Assembly (NCBI RefSeq): GCF_030317145.1
Contig: NZ_JASZYE010000008.1
Location: 120,537-184,536 of the forward strand
From: Variovorax flavidus
Lineage (GTDB): Bacteria; Pseudomonadota; Gammaproteobacteria; Burkholderiales; Burkholderiaceae_C
Reading direction: 5' to 3'
DNA: 64,000 nucleotides
A program made the translations under genes and the position numbers. The notes under the pieces were generated by a model, which did no database searches, was not told the origin of the DNA, and saw nothing but the letters and a program-made list of their open reading frames with translations. Positions 27,782-36,490 of this stretch are shown in pieces (the first letter of the stretch is position 1; every line of letters begins with the position of its first letter).

Positions 27782-28338
27782 TGGTCCGAGCCCCCGTAGT
27801 TCGTCTTGCGGCCGCGGCGCACGAAGAGGCCGATGGCGCGCAGCGCGATCGCGAAGGAGACGATGGGCAGCCAGATCGAATACCACCACTGCGGGACGCC
27901 GATGCCGGGCGAGGTTTCCTCGAAACGGTAGTCGTCCCAGACCACGCGCACGCTGAGCGCGCCGATCAGCAGGAACAGCACCGCCACCATCAGCGCGCCG
28001 AACTGCGCCAGGCGCTTGCGCCGCGCCATCGTGCCGCTCTCGGCGAAGTACTCGATGCGGATGTGCCGGTCGCGCGCGACGGCGGCGGAGCCCGCCACCA
28101 GCGCCAGCAGGATCATCAGGAAGACCGAGAACTCCTCGGTCCACGCGAAGGAGGAGTCGGTGAAGTAGCGCACCAGCACGTTGGCGAAAGTGATGCAGGC
28201 CAGCAGGCCCATGATGATCACCGTGGCCCAGTCCTCGATGGCGAGGGGAACGCGCGTCGGTTCGTCGGCGGCTTCGATTTCAGGGGGAATGGGACTGGCG
28301 GCGTCCAGCACGGGGCCGGACTCGGTGGGAGTGGTCAT
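27778..28338 (-). CDS. dctQ: TRAP transporter small permease subunit, DctQ
   Basis: A 186-residue protein with a ~32-residue polar N-terminus and four predicted membrane helices. The family region RYFTDSSFAWTEEFSVFLM lies near residue 58, and DRHIRIEYF near 90. DctQ docks the binding protein to DctM. It is first in the TRAP operon, with GGAGGAGC shortly before the start codon. A perfect short palindrome lies about 105 bp upstream. Confidence 0.92.
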   Translation of the reverse strand: MTTPTESGPVLDAASPIPPEIEAADEPTRVPLAIEDWATVIIMGLLACITFANVLVRYFTDSSFAWTEEFSVFLMILLALVAGSAAVARDRHIRIEYFAESGTMARRKRLAQFGALMVAVLFLLIGALSVRVVWDDYRFEETSPGIGVPQWWYSIWLPIVSFAIALRAIGLFVRRGRKTNYGGSDQ

Positions 28339-28440
28339 CGGGGGAGGAGCAGGAAGGTGGTGCCAACGTCGTCACCGGCCGGACGCCGGGATGCGATCCG
28401 TACACCTCGACAGGGAAGCAGCTATGAATCGTAACGATCA

Positions 28441-28457
28441 ATGACCACATTGGTCAT
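28441..28457. promoter_or_regulatory. Candidate operator palindrome upstream of the TRAP operon
   Basis: ATGACCA-CAT-TGGTCAT is a perfect 7-bp inverted repeat in the 155-bp gap between the nitronate monooxygenase stop and dctQ. The word GGTCATCGGGGG at its right side recurs at the dctQ start. Size and symmetry fit a GntR- or MarR-type site. No such regulator is encoded next to it. Confidence 0.35.
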
Positions 28458-28493
28458 CGGGGGTTTCCTTAGCTGCCGCCCCGCCGGACCCCG

Positions 28494-29465
28494 TCAGTCG
28501 AAGTAGGCGCGCGATCGGTCCAGGTGCTCGCGGCACTCCCGGACCATGCGTTCGAGCAGCTCGGCGCAGGTCGGCACATCGTCGATCAGGCCGATGCACT
28601 GGCCCGCCGAGACCACCCCGCCGTTGACCTCGCCGGACTCCAGCGCAGCGCGCCCGCGAACGCCGGCCACCAGGGGACGGATGTCGTCGAACTGGCATCC
28701 GCCCGGCCGGGTCTCGGTCGCGACCACTTCCTCGGAGATCGCGTTCCTGAACACGCGCGCCGTGTTCTTCATGGTGCGGAACATCAGCTTGGTGTCGCGC
28801 TCCGAGGCCGCGACCAGGGCCTGCTTGATGTTGTAGTGGATGGGCGCCTCCTGCGTCACGCAGAAGCGGGTGCCCATGTTGACGCCCTCGGCGCCCAGCG
28901 CCAGCGCGGCGGCCATGCCGCGCCCGTCCGCGATGCCGCCCGAGGCGATGATCGGGATCTTGAGCGCGCGTGCCGCGATCGGCAGCAGCACCAGTCCGGG
29001 CACATCGTCCTCGCCCGGATGACCCGCGCATTCGAAGCCATCGACCGAGACCGCATCGACGCCATTGCGTTCCGCCGACAGCGCATGGCGCACGGAAGTG
29101 CACTTGTGCACGACCTTGATGTCGTGCGCCTTGAACTGGTCGATGAAGTCGCGCGGGCTGTTGCCGGCCGTCTCGACGATCTTGATGCCGCTGTCGATGA
29201 TGGCCTGCACGTACTCGGCATACGGTGGCGGCTTCAGCGCGGGCAGGATCGTGAGGTTCACGCCGAAAGGGCGATCGGTCATGGCGCGCGTGCGCTCGAT
29301 CTCGCGCCGCAGCGCATCGGGCGTCTGCTGCGTGAGCGCAGTCAGGATGCCGAGGCCCCCGGCGTTGGAAACCGCCGAGGCCAGCTCCGCCAGCCCGACC
29401 CATTGCATGCCGCCCTGGATGATCGGGTAGCGGATGCCGAGCAGTTCGGTGACGCGGGTCTTCAT
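28494..29465 (-). CDS. Nitronate monooxygenase (2-nitropropane dioxygenase-like)
   Basis: A 323-residue FMN-dependent TIM barrel. YPIIQGGMQWVG near residue 13, VSVDGFECAGHPGEDD near 138, and the phosphate-binding IASGGIADGRGMAAALALGA near 177 fit the NMO/2-NPD family. True nitronate monooxygenases detoxify nitronates, but many homologues in beta-oxidation clusters, as here after etfA, may be FMN reductases or oxidases of acyl-CoA-related substrates. It lies 24 nt after etfA and is the distal gene of the catabolic block. Confidence 0.88.
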   Translation of the reverse strand: MKTRVTELLGIRYPIIQGGMQWVGLAELASAVSNAGGLGILTALTQQTPDALRREIERTRAMTDRPFGVNLTILPALKPPPYAEYVQAIIDSGIKIVETAGNSPRDFIDQFKAHDIKVVHKCTSVRHALSAERNGVDAVSVDGFECAGHPGEDDVPGLVLLPIAARALKIPIIASGGIADGRGMAAALALGAEGVNMGTRFCVTQEAPIHYNIKQALVAASERDTKLMFRTMKNTARVFRNAISEEVVATETRPGGCQFDDIRPLVAGVRGRAALESGEVNGGVVSAGQCIGLIDDVPTCAELLERMVRECREHLDRSRAYFD

Positions 29466-29489
29466 GGTGCTGCTTTCTCCTCGGAGGGC

Positions 29490-30425
29490 CTAGATCGTCT
29501 TGACCAGTTCCGGCACGGCCGTGAACAGGTCAGCCACGAGGCCGTAGTCGGCCACGCTGAAGATCGGCGCTTCTTCGTCCTTGTTGATCGCCACGATCAC
29601 CTTGGAGTCCTTCATGCCCGCCAGATGCTGGATCGCGCCGGAGATGCCGGCTGCGATGTACAGCTGCGGCGCCACGATCTTGCCGGTCTGGCCCACTTGC
29701 CAGTCGTTCGGCGCGTAGCCCGCGTCCACCGCGGCGCGGCTCGCGCCGAGGCCTGCGTTGAGCTTGTCCGCGAGAGGCGCCATCACCTCGGTGAACTTCT
29801 CCGCGCTGCCCAGTGCCCGGCCGCCGGAGACGATGATCTTGGCTGCCGTCAGCTCAGGGCGTTCGCTCTTGGTGACTTCACGGCCCACGAAGCTCGACTT
29901 GCCGCTGTCGGCCACGCCGTCCACGGTTTCCACCGCTGCGCTGCCGCCGGTCGCCGCTGCCGGGTCGAAGCCCGTGGTGCGCACGGTCACGACCTTGATG
30001 GCGTCGCTGCTTTGCACGATGGCGATGGCGTTGCCCGCATAGATCGGGCGCTCGAAGGTGTCGGGGCTGTCGACCTTGGTGATGTCGCTGATCTGGGCCA
30101 CATCCAGCTTGGCGGCCACGCGCGGTGCGACGTTCTTGCCGTTGGCCGTGGCCGGGAACAGGATGTGGCTGTAGTTCTTGGCAATCGCCAGCACCTGGGC
30201 CGCGACGTTCTCCGCGAGGTTCTCGGCCAGGCTGGCGCTGTCGGCCACGATCACCTTGGCAACGCCCGCCACCTGGGCGGCGGCCTTGGCGGCTTCGGCG
30301 GCATTCGCTCCAGCCACCAGCACGTGGACATCGCCGCTGGCGCAGGCAATCCCTGCGGTCACGGTGTTCAGGGTCGCCGGCTTGAGCGTGGCGTGGTCGT
30401 GTTCGGCAATAACAAGTACGGTCAT
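29490..30425 (-). CDS. etfA: Electron transfer flavoprotein alpha subunit
   Basis: A 311-residue protein with an N-terminal alpha/beta domain starting MTVLVIAEHDHATLKPA. The FAD-binding C-terminal domain is marked by GGRALGSAEKFTEVM near residue 200, QVGQTGKIVAPQLYIAAGIS near 243, and GIQHL-type and INKDEEAPIFSVADYGLV segments. EtfAB accepts electrons from acyl-CoA dehydrogenases and passes them to ETF:quinone oxidoreductase. It lies 11 nt after etfB. Its place in the block with two acyl-CoA dehydrogenases fits a dedicated or boosted electron acceptor. Confidence 0.96.
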   Translation of the reverse strand: MTVLVIAEHDHATLKPATLNTVTAGIACASGDVHVLVAGANAAEAAKAAAQVAGVAKVIVADSASLAENLAENVAAQVLAIAKNYSHILFPATANGKNVAPRVAAKLDVAQISDITKVDSPDTFERPIYAGNAIAIVQSSDAIKVVTVRTTGFDPAAATGGSAAVETVDGVADSGKSSFVGREVTKSERPELTAAKIIVSGGRALGSAEKFTEVMAPLADKLNAGLGASRAAVDAGYAPNDWQVGQTGKIVAPQLYIAAGISGAIQHLAGMKDSKVIVAINKDEEAPIFSVADYGLVADLFTAVPELVKTI

Positions 30426-30436
30426 GTCGTTCTTCC

Positions 30437-31186
30437 TCAGATCACCTTGGCTTCGTTCTTCAGCTTCTCGACGAGGGTGGCCACGTCGGGCACCTTGATG
30501 CCGGCGCCACGCTTCGGGGGCTCCGAAACCTTCAGGGTCTTCAGGCGCGGCTTGACGTCCACGCCGAGGTCTTCGGGCTTGACGGTGTCGAGCTGCTTCT
30601 TCTTGGCCTTCATGATGTTGGGCAAGGTCACGTAGCGCGGCTCGTTCAGGCGCAGGTCGGTGGTGATGACCGCGGGCAACGACAGGGAGATGGTCTCCAG
30701 GCCGCCGTCCACTTCACGGGTCACGCTGACCTTGTCGCCCGAGACTTCGACCTTGGAGGCAAAAGTCGCTTGCGGCAGATCGCCCAGCGCCGCCAGCATC
30801 TGGCCCGTCTGGTTGGCGTCGTCGTCGATCGCCTGCTTGCCCAGGATGATCAGTTGGGGCTGTTCCTTGTCGACCAGCGCCTTCAGCAGCTTGGCAACGG
30901 CCAGCGGCTGGAGTTCTTCGGTCGTCTCGACCAGGATGCCGCGGTCCGCACCGATGGCCATGGCCGTGCGCAGGGTTTCCTGGCACTTCGCATCGCCGCA
31001 CGAGACGGCGATGATTTCGGTGGCGACGCCCTTCTCCTTCAGGCGCACCGCCTCTTCGACGGCGATCTCGTCGAAGGGGTTCATGCTCATCTTGACGTTG
31101 GCGATGTCCACACCGGTGCCGTCGCTCTTGACGCGCACCTTCACGTTGTAGTCGACGACCCGCTTGACGGGGACCAGGATCTTCAT
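30437..31186 (-). CDS. etfB: Electron transfer flavoprotein beta subunit
   Basis: A 249-residue protein beginning MKILVPVKRVVDYNVKVRVK, with NPFDEIAVEEAVRLKEKG near residue 36. The signature VSVTREVDGGLETISLSLPA near 155 continues into TTDLRLNEPRYVTLPNIM, and it binds AMP at the subunit interface. AAGGAG precedes the ATG. It is 34 nt downstream of a Bug gene on the same strand and is coupled to etfA. Confidence 0.96.
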   Translation of the reverse strand: MKILVPVKRVVDYNVKVRVKSDGTGVDIANVKMSMNPFDEIAVEEAVRLKEKGVATEIIAVSCGDAKCQETLRTAMAIGADRGILVETTEELQPLAVAKLLKALVDKEQPQLIILGKQAIDDDANQTGQMLAALGDLPQATFASKVEVSGDKVSVTREVDGGLETISLSLPAVITTDLRLNEPRYVTLPNIMKAKKKQLDTVKPEDLGVDVKPRLKTLKVSEPPKRGAGIKVPDVATLVEKLKNEAKVI

Positions 31187-31220
31187 GTGTCTAGCTCCTT
31201 CGGTTTTGGGATTCTGGGAT

Positions 31221-32219
31221 TCACTCGAGCTTGGCGCCCGATTGCTTGATCAGGCGCTCCCACACCGGGCGCTCCTGCTTGTAGGCGGCGGTAAAGGCCT
31301 CGGGCGAGCTGTCTTTCAGCTCGAAGCCCATTCCCGCGACCTTCGCCTGCACGTCCGGTTGCTGCGTCGCCTTGCGCACTTCGTCCGCTATGCGCTGCAC
31401 GATGGGCTTCGGCGTGTTGCCCGGCGCCGCGATGGCGAGCCAGCCGGTCACGCGATAGGCCTCGTCCTTCATGCCTTGCTCGGCCAGCGTCGGCACGTTG
31501 GGCAGCGTGCTCATGCGGCGGTCGCCGGTCACGCCGATGGCCTTGACCTTGCCGGCCTCGATCTGCGGCTTCGCGACCAGCGCGCTGGCGAAGGCCATCT
31601 GGATCTGGCCGCCAATGAGGTCCTGCAGCATCGGCGCCTCGCCCTTGTAGGCGACGTGGTTCATGTCGGCGTTCTGCGTCAGGCTCATGTGCGCGCCGGC
31701 CAGGTGCGGATAGGCGCCCACGCCGTAGGAGCCGTAGGCCACCTTGCCCTTGTTGGCGCTGACGTACTTGAGCAGCTCCGGCCCGGTCTTGACCGGCACG
31801 CTCGGATGCACCACCAGCACCAGCGGCGCCATCGCGATCTGGTAGACCAGCGTGAGGTCGCGCTGCGTGTCGTAGGGCAGCTTCTCGTAGAGGAACTGGT
31901 TGGTCAGCAGCGAATTGCTGAGCGACAGCACGATGGTGTAGCCGTCCGGCGCCGCCTTGGCGACCGCATCGGTGCCGATGATGCCGGCCGCGCCGGGCTT
32001 GTTGTCGATGATGACGGGCTGGCCGAGGCCGGCCGCCATCTTCTCGGCCAGCACACGGGCCAGCACGTCGGTCGCGCCGCCGGCGGCGAAGGGCACCACC
32101 ATCTTGATCGGCCTGGTCGGATAGGTCTGTGCCTGCGCAGTTGCGGTGGCGCACAGCGCGGCGGCGGAGGCCGCGGCGCAGAGCCACGCACGGCGGCTCG
32201 AAGCTTGCGATGAGGTCAA
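31221..32219 (-). CDS. Tripartite tricarboxylate transporter substrate-binding protein (Bug family)
   Basis: A 332-residue binding protein with a long N-region and signal peptide (to about residue 31, ATAQAQT). The Bug signature YPTRPIKMVVPFAAGGATD follows, then KPGAAGIIGTDAV and PDGYTIVLSLS. It is placed between the acyl-CoA ligase and etfB inside the catabolic block, so it probably delivers the block's growth substrate. In related bacteria, Bug proteins next to dicarboxylate beta-oxidation genes bind aliphatic dicarboxylates, which makes such a ligand likely but unproven here. Confidence 0.93.
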   Translation of the reverse strand: MTSSQASSRRAWLCAAASAAALCATATAQAQTYPTRPIKMVVPFAAGGATDVLARVLAEKMAAGLGQPVIIDNKPGAAGIIGTDAVAKAAPDGYTIVLSLSNSLLTNQFLYEKLPYDTQRDLTLVYQIAMAPLVLVVHPSVPVKTGPELLKYVSANKGKVAYGSYGVGAYPHLAGAHMSLTQNADMNHVAYKGEAPMLQDLIGGQIQMAFASALVAKPQIEAGKVKAIGVTGDRRMSTLPNVPTLAEQGMKDEAYRVTGWLAIAAPGNTPKPIVQRIADEVRKATQQPDVQAKVAGMGFELKDSSPEAFTAAYKQERPVWERLIKQSGAKLE

Positions 32220-32256
32220 GGTGTGTCTCCGGTTGTGTTCAGGAAAATGCGCGCGG

Positions 32257-34197
32257 CTATTTCAGGATCACCTGCGCCTTGACGGGCAGGCGCCCCAGCA
32301 CCTGCTGCAACTGGCCCTGCAGCGCCTGGGCCTGCGCGCCCACGGCGGCCGGGTCGATGACGACCTTCAGCGCGCTGTCGCCATCGGCCTGCACCTGCGG
32401 GCGTGCCGCCGCGTCGATGCCCAATGCGGCGCAGGCCTCGTCCACCATGGTGGCGGCCACCTTGCGCGAGGCCATCGAGCGCAGTTCGGGCTTGTAGATC
32501 TTGCCGACGTTGGTCATCGGCATCGTCTCGATGACGATCACCGACCTGGGCTTGGCCGGCGCCTCGTCGACCCGCCCGGCCGTGAAGGCCAACAGTTCTT
32601 CCTCGCTCGCCGATGCGCCGGGCACCAGCGTCGCGAAGATCACCGGCAACTCGCCTGCATAGGCATCGGGCGCGCCCACTGCGGCGCAGAGTTGCACCGC
32701 CGGGTGCGCGCCGAGCGCGTCCTCGATCACCTTGGGATCGATGTTGTGGCCGCTGCGGATGATCAGGTCCTTCGAGCGGCCGCTGAGGTTCAGCCGTCCC
32801 TCGTCGTCCATCCAGCCCAGGTCGCCGGTGGCGAGCCAGCCGTCGGCCGTGAAGGCCTTGGCGTTGTCGGCCGGGTCGACGAAGCCCGAGAACAGGTTCG
32901 GCGACTTGAACAGCACCATGCCCTGTTCGCCCGCAGGCAGGTCGCGGTCGCTGGCATTGCCGTTCTCGTCGAGCGCGACGATGCGCAACTGCGTGAAGGG
33001 AAGCGGAAAGCCGACGCAGCCCGCAGGCCCGATCACGCCCGGTGGCGTGATGGTCGAGATGCCGGCCATCTCCGTCATGCCCAGGCTCTCGTGCACGTGC
33101 AGGCCGAAGAGGCGCTCGAAGCGCGCCGCGAGCTCCGGTGCGAGGACGGCGGCGCCGGTGCGGCAGTAGCGGATCGACGAGATGTCCGCGCCGTCGAGCG
33201 GCACGTTCGCCAGCGCGGCGAGCACGGTCGGCACGGCCGACAGCGAGGTCGGTCGGTACTTCTCGACCAGCCGCCAGTAGTTGGCGAGCACCTCCTTGTT
33301 GCGCAGCAGCGAGGTGGTCGGAATGATCACTTCCACGCCCGCCGAGAGCGAGGCCAGCGAGGCCGGCAACACGCCCGCCACATGGAACAGCGGATAGCCG
33401 TTGATGGAGATGTCGCTCGAACCCTGGCCTGCGACGTTCACGCTGGCCCAGGCGGTGAACACCTGCGCGCCGTGGCTGTGGCGCGCCAGCTTGGGTGCGC
33501 CCGTGGTGCCGCCGGTGTGGAAGTAGGCCGCGATGTCGCTGGCCTGGATGTCGCGGCCGCTCACCAGATGGTCATCGGGCTCGCGTTCGAGCAAGGCCTT
33601 GAAGTCGGCCACGCCTTCGGGCAACGGCCCGGCGCTGCCCGGCGCTTCGTCGTGCGGCGCCACGCGCAGCACCGTGGTGAGCGTGGGCACCTGGCTGCGC
33701 AGACGCATCGCCTTCGACCACATGCCGGACTCGGCGTCGGAGCCATAGGCGATCAGCACCTTGGCCCGGCCGGCCGTCATGAGCGACACCAGCTTTTCGT
33801 CCGTCAGCAGCGGGTTGAGCGGCTGCACGATGCCGGCCGCCGCACCGCCCCACAGCGCGAGGTGGTACTCCAGGCAACCCGGCAGCAGCACGGCCACTGC
33901 GTCGTCCGGCCCGACGCCGAGCGCGTGCAGCGCGTTGGCGGTCTGGTGGATGCCGGCCAGCAGCCTGGCGTAGGACCAGCGGATCGGCTCGTCCGCCGGG
34001 TTGCCCGTGCGCAGGAAGGTCAGCGCCGTCTTGTCGCCGAAAGCGGCACCGGCATTGCGGAAGATCTCGTAGGTGCTGCGAACGGTCAGCGCCTGGTCGA
34101 GCGGCGTCTCCTCGAGCCGGCGGATGTCCGCGAGGCTGCGGATGGGAAAGGACGCGCTGAAGGGCGCTGCGATCCGGGGTTCGCTGGTGCGGCTCAT
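32257..34197 (-). CDS. AMP-forming acyl-CoA synthetase
   Basis: A 646-residue member of the adenylate-forming family. The P-loop YFHTGGTTGAPKLARHSH lies near residue 227, LGMTEMAG near 360, the hinge GRSKDLIIRSGHNIDP near 462, and the adenylation lysine in TNVGKIYKPELR near 555. About 80 residues after that lysine form an unusual C-terminal extension (to QVILK). It should activate a carboxylic acid with ATP and CoA. Flanked by two Bug genes, it is the likely ATP-dependent entry step of the block, parallel to the CaiB-type transferase. Confidence 0.92.
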   Translation of the reverse strand: MSRTSEPRIAAPFSASFPIRSLADIRRLEETPLDQALTVRSTYEIFRNAGAAFGDKTALTFLRTGNPADEPIRWSYARLLAGIHQTANALHALGVGPDDAVAVLLPGCLEYHLALWGGAAAGIVQPLNPLLTDEKLVSLMTAGRAKVLIAYGSDAESGMWSKAMRLRSQVPTLTTVLRVAPHDEAPGSAGPLPEGVADFKALLEREPDDHLVSGRDIQASDIAAYFHTGGTTGAPKLARHSHGAQVFTAWASVNVAGQGSSDISINGYPLFHVAGVLPASLASLSAGVEVIIPTTSLLRNKEVLANYWRLVEKYRPTSLSAVPTVLAALANVPLDGADISSIRYCRTGAAVLAPELAARFERLFGLHVHESLGMTEMAGISTITPPGVIGPAGCVGFPLPFTQLRIVALDENGNASDRDLPAGEQGMVLFKSPNLFSGFVDPADNAKAFTADGWLATGDLGWMDDEGRLNLSGRSKDLIIRSGHNIDPKVIEDALGAHPAVQLCAAVGAPDAYAGELPVIFATLVPGASASEEELLAFTAGRVDEAPAKPRSVIVIETMPMTNVGKIYKPELRSMASRKVAATMVDEACAALGIDAAARPQVQADGDSALKVVIDPAAVGAQAQALQGQLQQVLGRLPVKAQVILK

Positions 34198-34265
34198 GGG
34201 TGCTGTCTCCTGATGCGGGCGTTTCTCGAATCATGCGCCGGGCCGTCCCCGGCCCGGAGCGCGGC

Positions 34266-35270
34266 CTACTTGTTGGTGATGTTGTTGTCGCGGATCACCT
34301 TGCCCCAGCGCTCGTAGTCCTGGCGCATGCGCGTGGCCATCTGCTCGGGCGTCTGGAAGGCCGCGAAGGTGCCGACGCCTTCGAGCTTCTCCTGCACTTC
34401 CTTGTCGGCGAGTGCCTTCTTCAGTTCGGCGTTCAGGCGCGCGATGACTTCCTTCGGCGTGCCGGCGGGCGCGAGCATGCCGCCCCACGAGGTGGCGTCG
34501 AAGCCGGGGAAGCCTTGCTCGGCCACCGTCTTCACGTCGGGCAGCAGGCTCAGGCGCTTGGACGAACCGACGGCGATGGCGCGCAGCGTGCCGGACTTGA
34601 TGTGCGGCAGCACGGCGATGAGGTCCGAGAACATCATCGGCACCTGCCCGCCGATCAGGTCCGTCACGGCCGGCGCGCTGCCGCGGTAGGGCACGTGCTG
34701 CATGTCGAAGTGGCCGACCGTCTTGAGCGACTCGGTCGTCAGGTGGCCGAAGCTGCCCGTGCCGGCGGTCGTGTAGTTGAACTTGCCGCCTTGCTCCTTG
34801 GCCTTGGCGATCAGTTGCTGGAGGCCCGTCACGTCAGGCAGCGCCTTCGGATTGACCACCATCACGATCGGCAAGTCGTAGGTCGTGCCGACCGGCGTGA
34901 AGTTCTTGAAGATGTCGTAGCTGGTGGGGCCGTAGAGGTGTCCCGCCAGCAGGGTGGGTGTCGCGAGCATCACCAGCGTGTAGCCGTCCGGCGCGGCCTT
35001 GGCGGCTGCGGCCGCGCCGATGGTGCCCGATGCGCCGCTGCGGTTGTCGATCAGCACCGGCTGCTTGAGGCCGAGCGACATCTTCTGGCCGATGATGCGC
35101 GTCGCCGTGTCGGTCGGGCCGCCAGCGGGGAAGGGCACGATGATCGTGATGGGCTTGGTCGGCCAGGCTTGAGCCTGTGCAAAAGCGGAACCTGCCAGCA
35201 GCGGCAGTGCGAGGGCGAGCAGCGCGCGGCGCGCGGGGTTGCGGACGGAAGTCGGGAAACGGGAGGCCAT
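34266..35270 (-). CDS. Tripartite tricarboxylate transporter substrate-binding protein (Bug family)
   Basis: A 334-residue periplasmic binding protein with a signal peptide (about residues 1-33, ending SAFAQ). The Bug signature WPTKPITIIVPFPAGGPTD is followed by SGASGTIGAAAAAK and PDGYTLVMLATP. It lies between the CaiB-type transferase and the acyl-CoA synthetase on the same strand. Two Bug genes in one operon suggest either two related ligands or use with different membrane components; neither TctA nor TctB is present in the window. Confidence 0.93.
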   Translation of the reverse strand: MASRFPTSVRNPARRALLALALPLLAGSAFAQAQAWPTKPITIIVPFPAGGPTDTATRIIGQKMSLGLKQPVLIDNRSGASGTIGAAAAAKAAPDGYTLVMLATPTLLAGHLYGPTSYDIFKNFTPVGTTYDLPIVMVVNPKALPDVTGLQQLIAKAKEQGGKFNYTTAGTGSFGHLTTESLKTVGHFDMQHVPYRGSAPAVTDLIGGQVPMMFSDLIAVLPHIKSGTLRAIAVGSSKRLSLLPDVKTVAEQGFPGFDATSWGGMLAPAGTPKEVIARLNAELKKALADKEVQEKLEGVGTFAAFQTPEQMATRMRQDYERWGKVIRDNNITNK

Positions 35271-35290
35271 GTGTTCTTCAGGATGCGGCG

Positions 35291-36490
35291 TCAGAGGACG
35301 CCATTCGATTTCAGTTGGGAGAGCTTCTCGTCGGAGAGGCCGAGCAGCGACTGCAGCACGTCGCGCGTGCCTTCGCCGAGTTGCGGCGGGGCGCTGCGCA
35401 CCGGCAGGCGTTCGCCGTCGAAGCGATAGGGTGGCGCGAGCACGTTGACGCTGCCGGCCACGGGATGCGGCTGCGTGGTCACGAGCCCGGCATCCGTGGC
35501 GCGCTTGGACTGCAGTGCTTCGAGCAGGCCGAGCACTTCGCCGCAGGGGATGCCCGAGCGCGTGAGCTGTTCGAGCAGCGCCTTGCGCTTGCGCTTGCCG
35601 AGTTCGCGGTTGATCTCGGGCATCAGCGCCTCGCGGTTGGCGGAGCGCAGGATGTTGGTCTTGAAGCGTTCGTCGTCCGCGAGGTCGGGGCGCTCGATCA
35701 CATCGGTGCAGAAGCGCGCGAACTGGCTGTTGTTGCCGACGGTGATGACCAGCGGGCCGTCCTCGGCATCGAAGACGCCGTAGGGCACGATCGACGGATG
35801 GGCGTTGCCGTAGCGCGGCGGGTCCTCGCCCATCAGCAGGGCTTCGAGGCCGTAGTAGGCGGTGATCATCAGGCCGCAGTCGAACAGCGCCATCTCGATG
35901 TGGCGGCCGGTGCCGGTCTTCTCGCGCTCGTACAGCGCGGCGAGGACGGCCTGTGCGGAGTACATGCCGGTGAACAGGTCGACCGCTGCAACACCGAACT
36001 TCAGCGGCGGCTGGTTGGCCTCGCCGTTGAGCGCCATCAGGCCCGCTTCACCTTGCACGACCAGGTCGTAGCCGGGACGTGCCGCTTCGGGGCCGGTGCG
36101 GTCATAGCCCGAGATCGAGCAGTAGATCAGGCCTGGATTGACCTCGCGCAAGGCCTCGTAGCCGAGGCCGAGCTTGTCGATGCCGCCGAACTTGAAGTTC
36201 TGGATCACGACATCGCTCTTCTTCGCGAGTTCGCGGGCGATCTCCTGGCCTTCCGGCGTCTGCAGGTCGAGGCCGATCGACCGCTTGTTGCGGTTGACGC
36301 TGTTGAAGTAGGCCGTCTCGGTGTTGCCGACGCGCAGGCCCCAGTCGCGCGTGTCGTCGCCGCGGCCGGGGTGCTCGACCTTGATGACCTCGGCACCGAG
36401 GTCGGCCAGCACCATGCCGCACCACGGTCCGGCGAGGATGCGAGAAAGGTCGAGAACGCGGACGCCGGCCAGCGGCAGAGCGCCTTTCAT
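35291..36490 (-). CDS. CoA-transferase family III (CaiB/BaiF type)
   Basis: A 399-residue family III CoA-transferase. The N-terminal PLAGVRVLDLSRILAGPWCG, AEVIKVEHPGRGDDTRDW near residue 35, and PGYDLVVQGEAGLM near 138 (the aspartate that carries the acyl-anhydride/CoA intermediate) are all present. These enzymes move CoA between carboxylates, often from succinyl-CoA. The ATG overlaps the stop of the PimD-like dehydrogenase by one base (TGATG). In this cluster it could activate a dicarboxylate without ATP; that assignment is inferred from context. Confidence 0.92.
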   Translation of the reverse strand: MKGALPLAGVRVLDLSRILAGPWCGMVLADLGAEVIKVEHPGRGDDTRDWGLRVGNTETAYFNSVNRNKRSIGLDLQTPEGQEIARELAKKSDVVIQNFKFGGIDKLGLGYEALREVNPGLIYCSISGYDRTGPEAARPGYDLVVQGEAGLMALNGEANQPPLKFGVAAVDLFTGMYSAQAVLAALYEREKTGTGRHIEMALFDCGLMITAYYGLEALLMGEDPPRYGNAHPSIVPYGVFDAEDGPLVITVGNNSQFARFCTDVIERPDLADDERFKTNILRSANREALMPEINRELGKRKRKALLEQLTRSGIPCGEVLGLLEALQSKRATDAGLVTTQPHPVAGSVNVLAPPYRFDGERLPVRSAPPQLGEGTRDVLQSLLGLSDEKLSQLKSNGVL

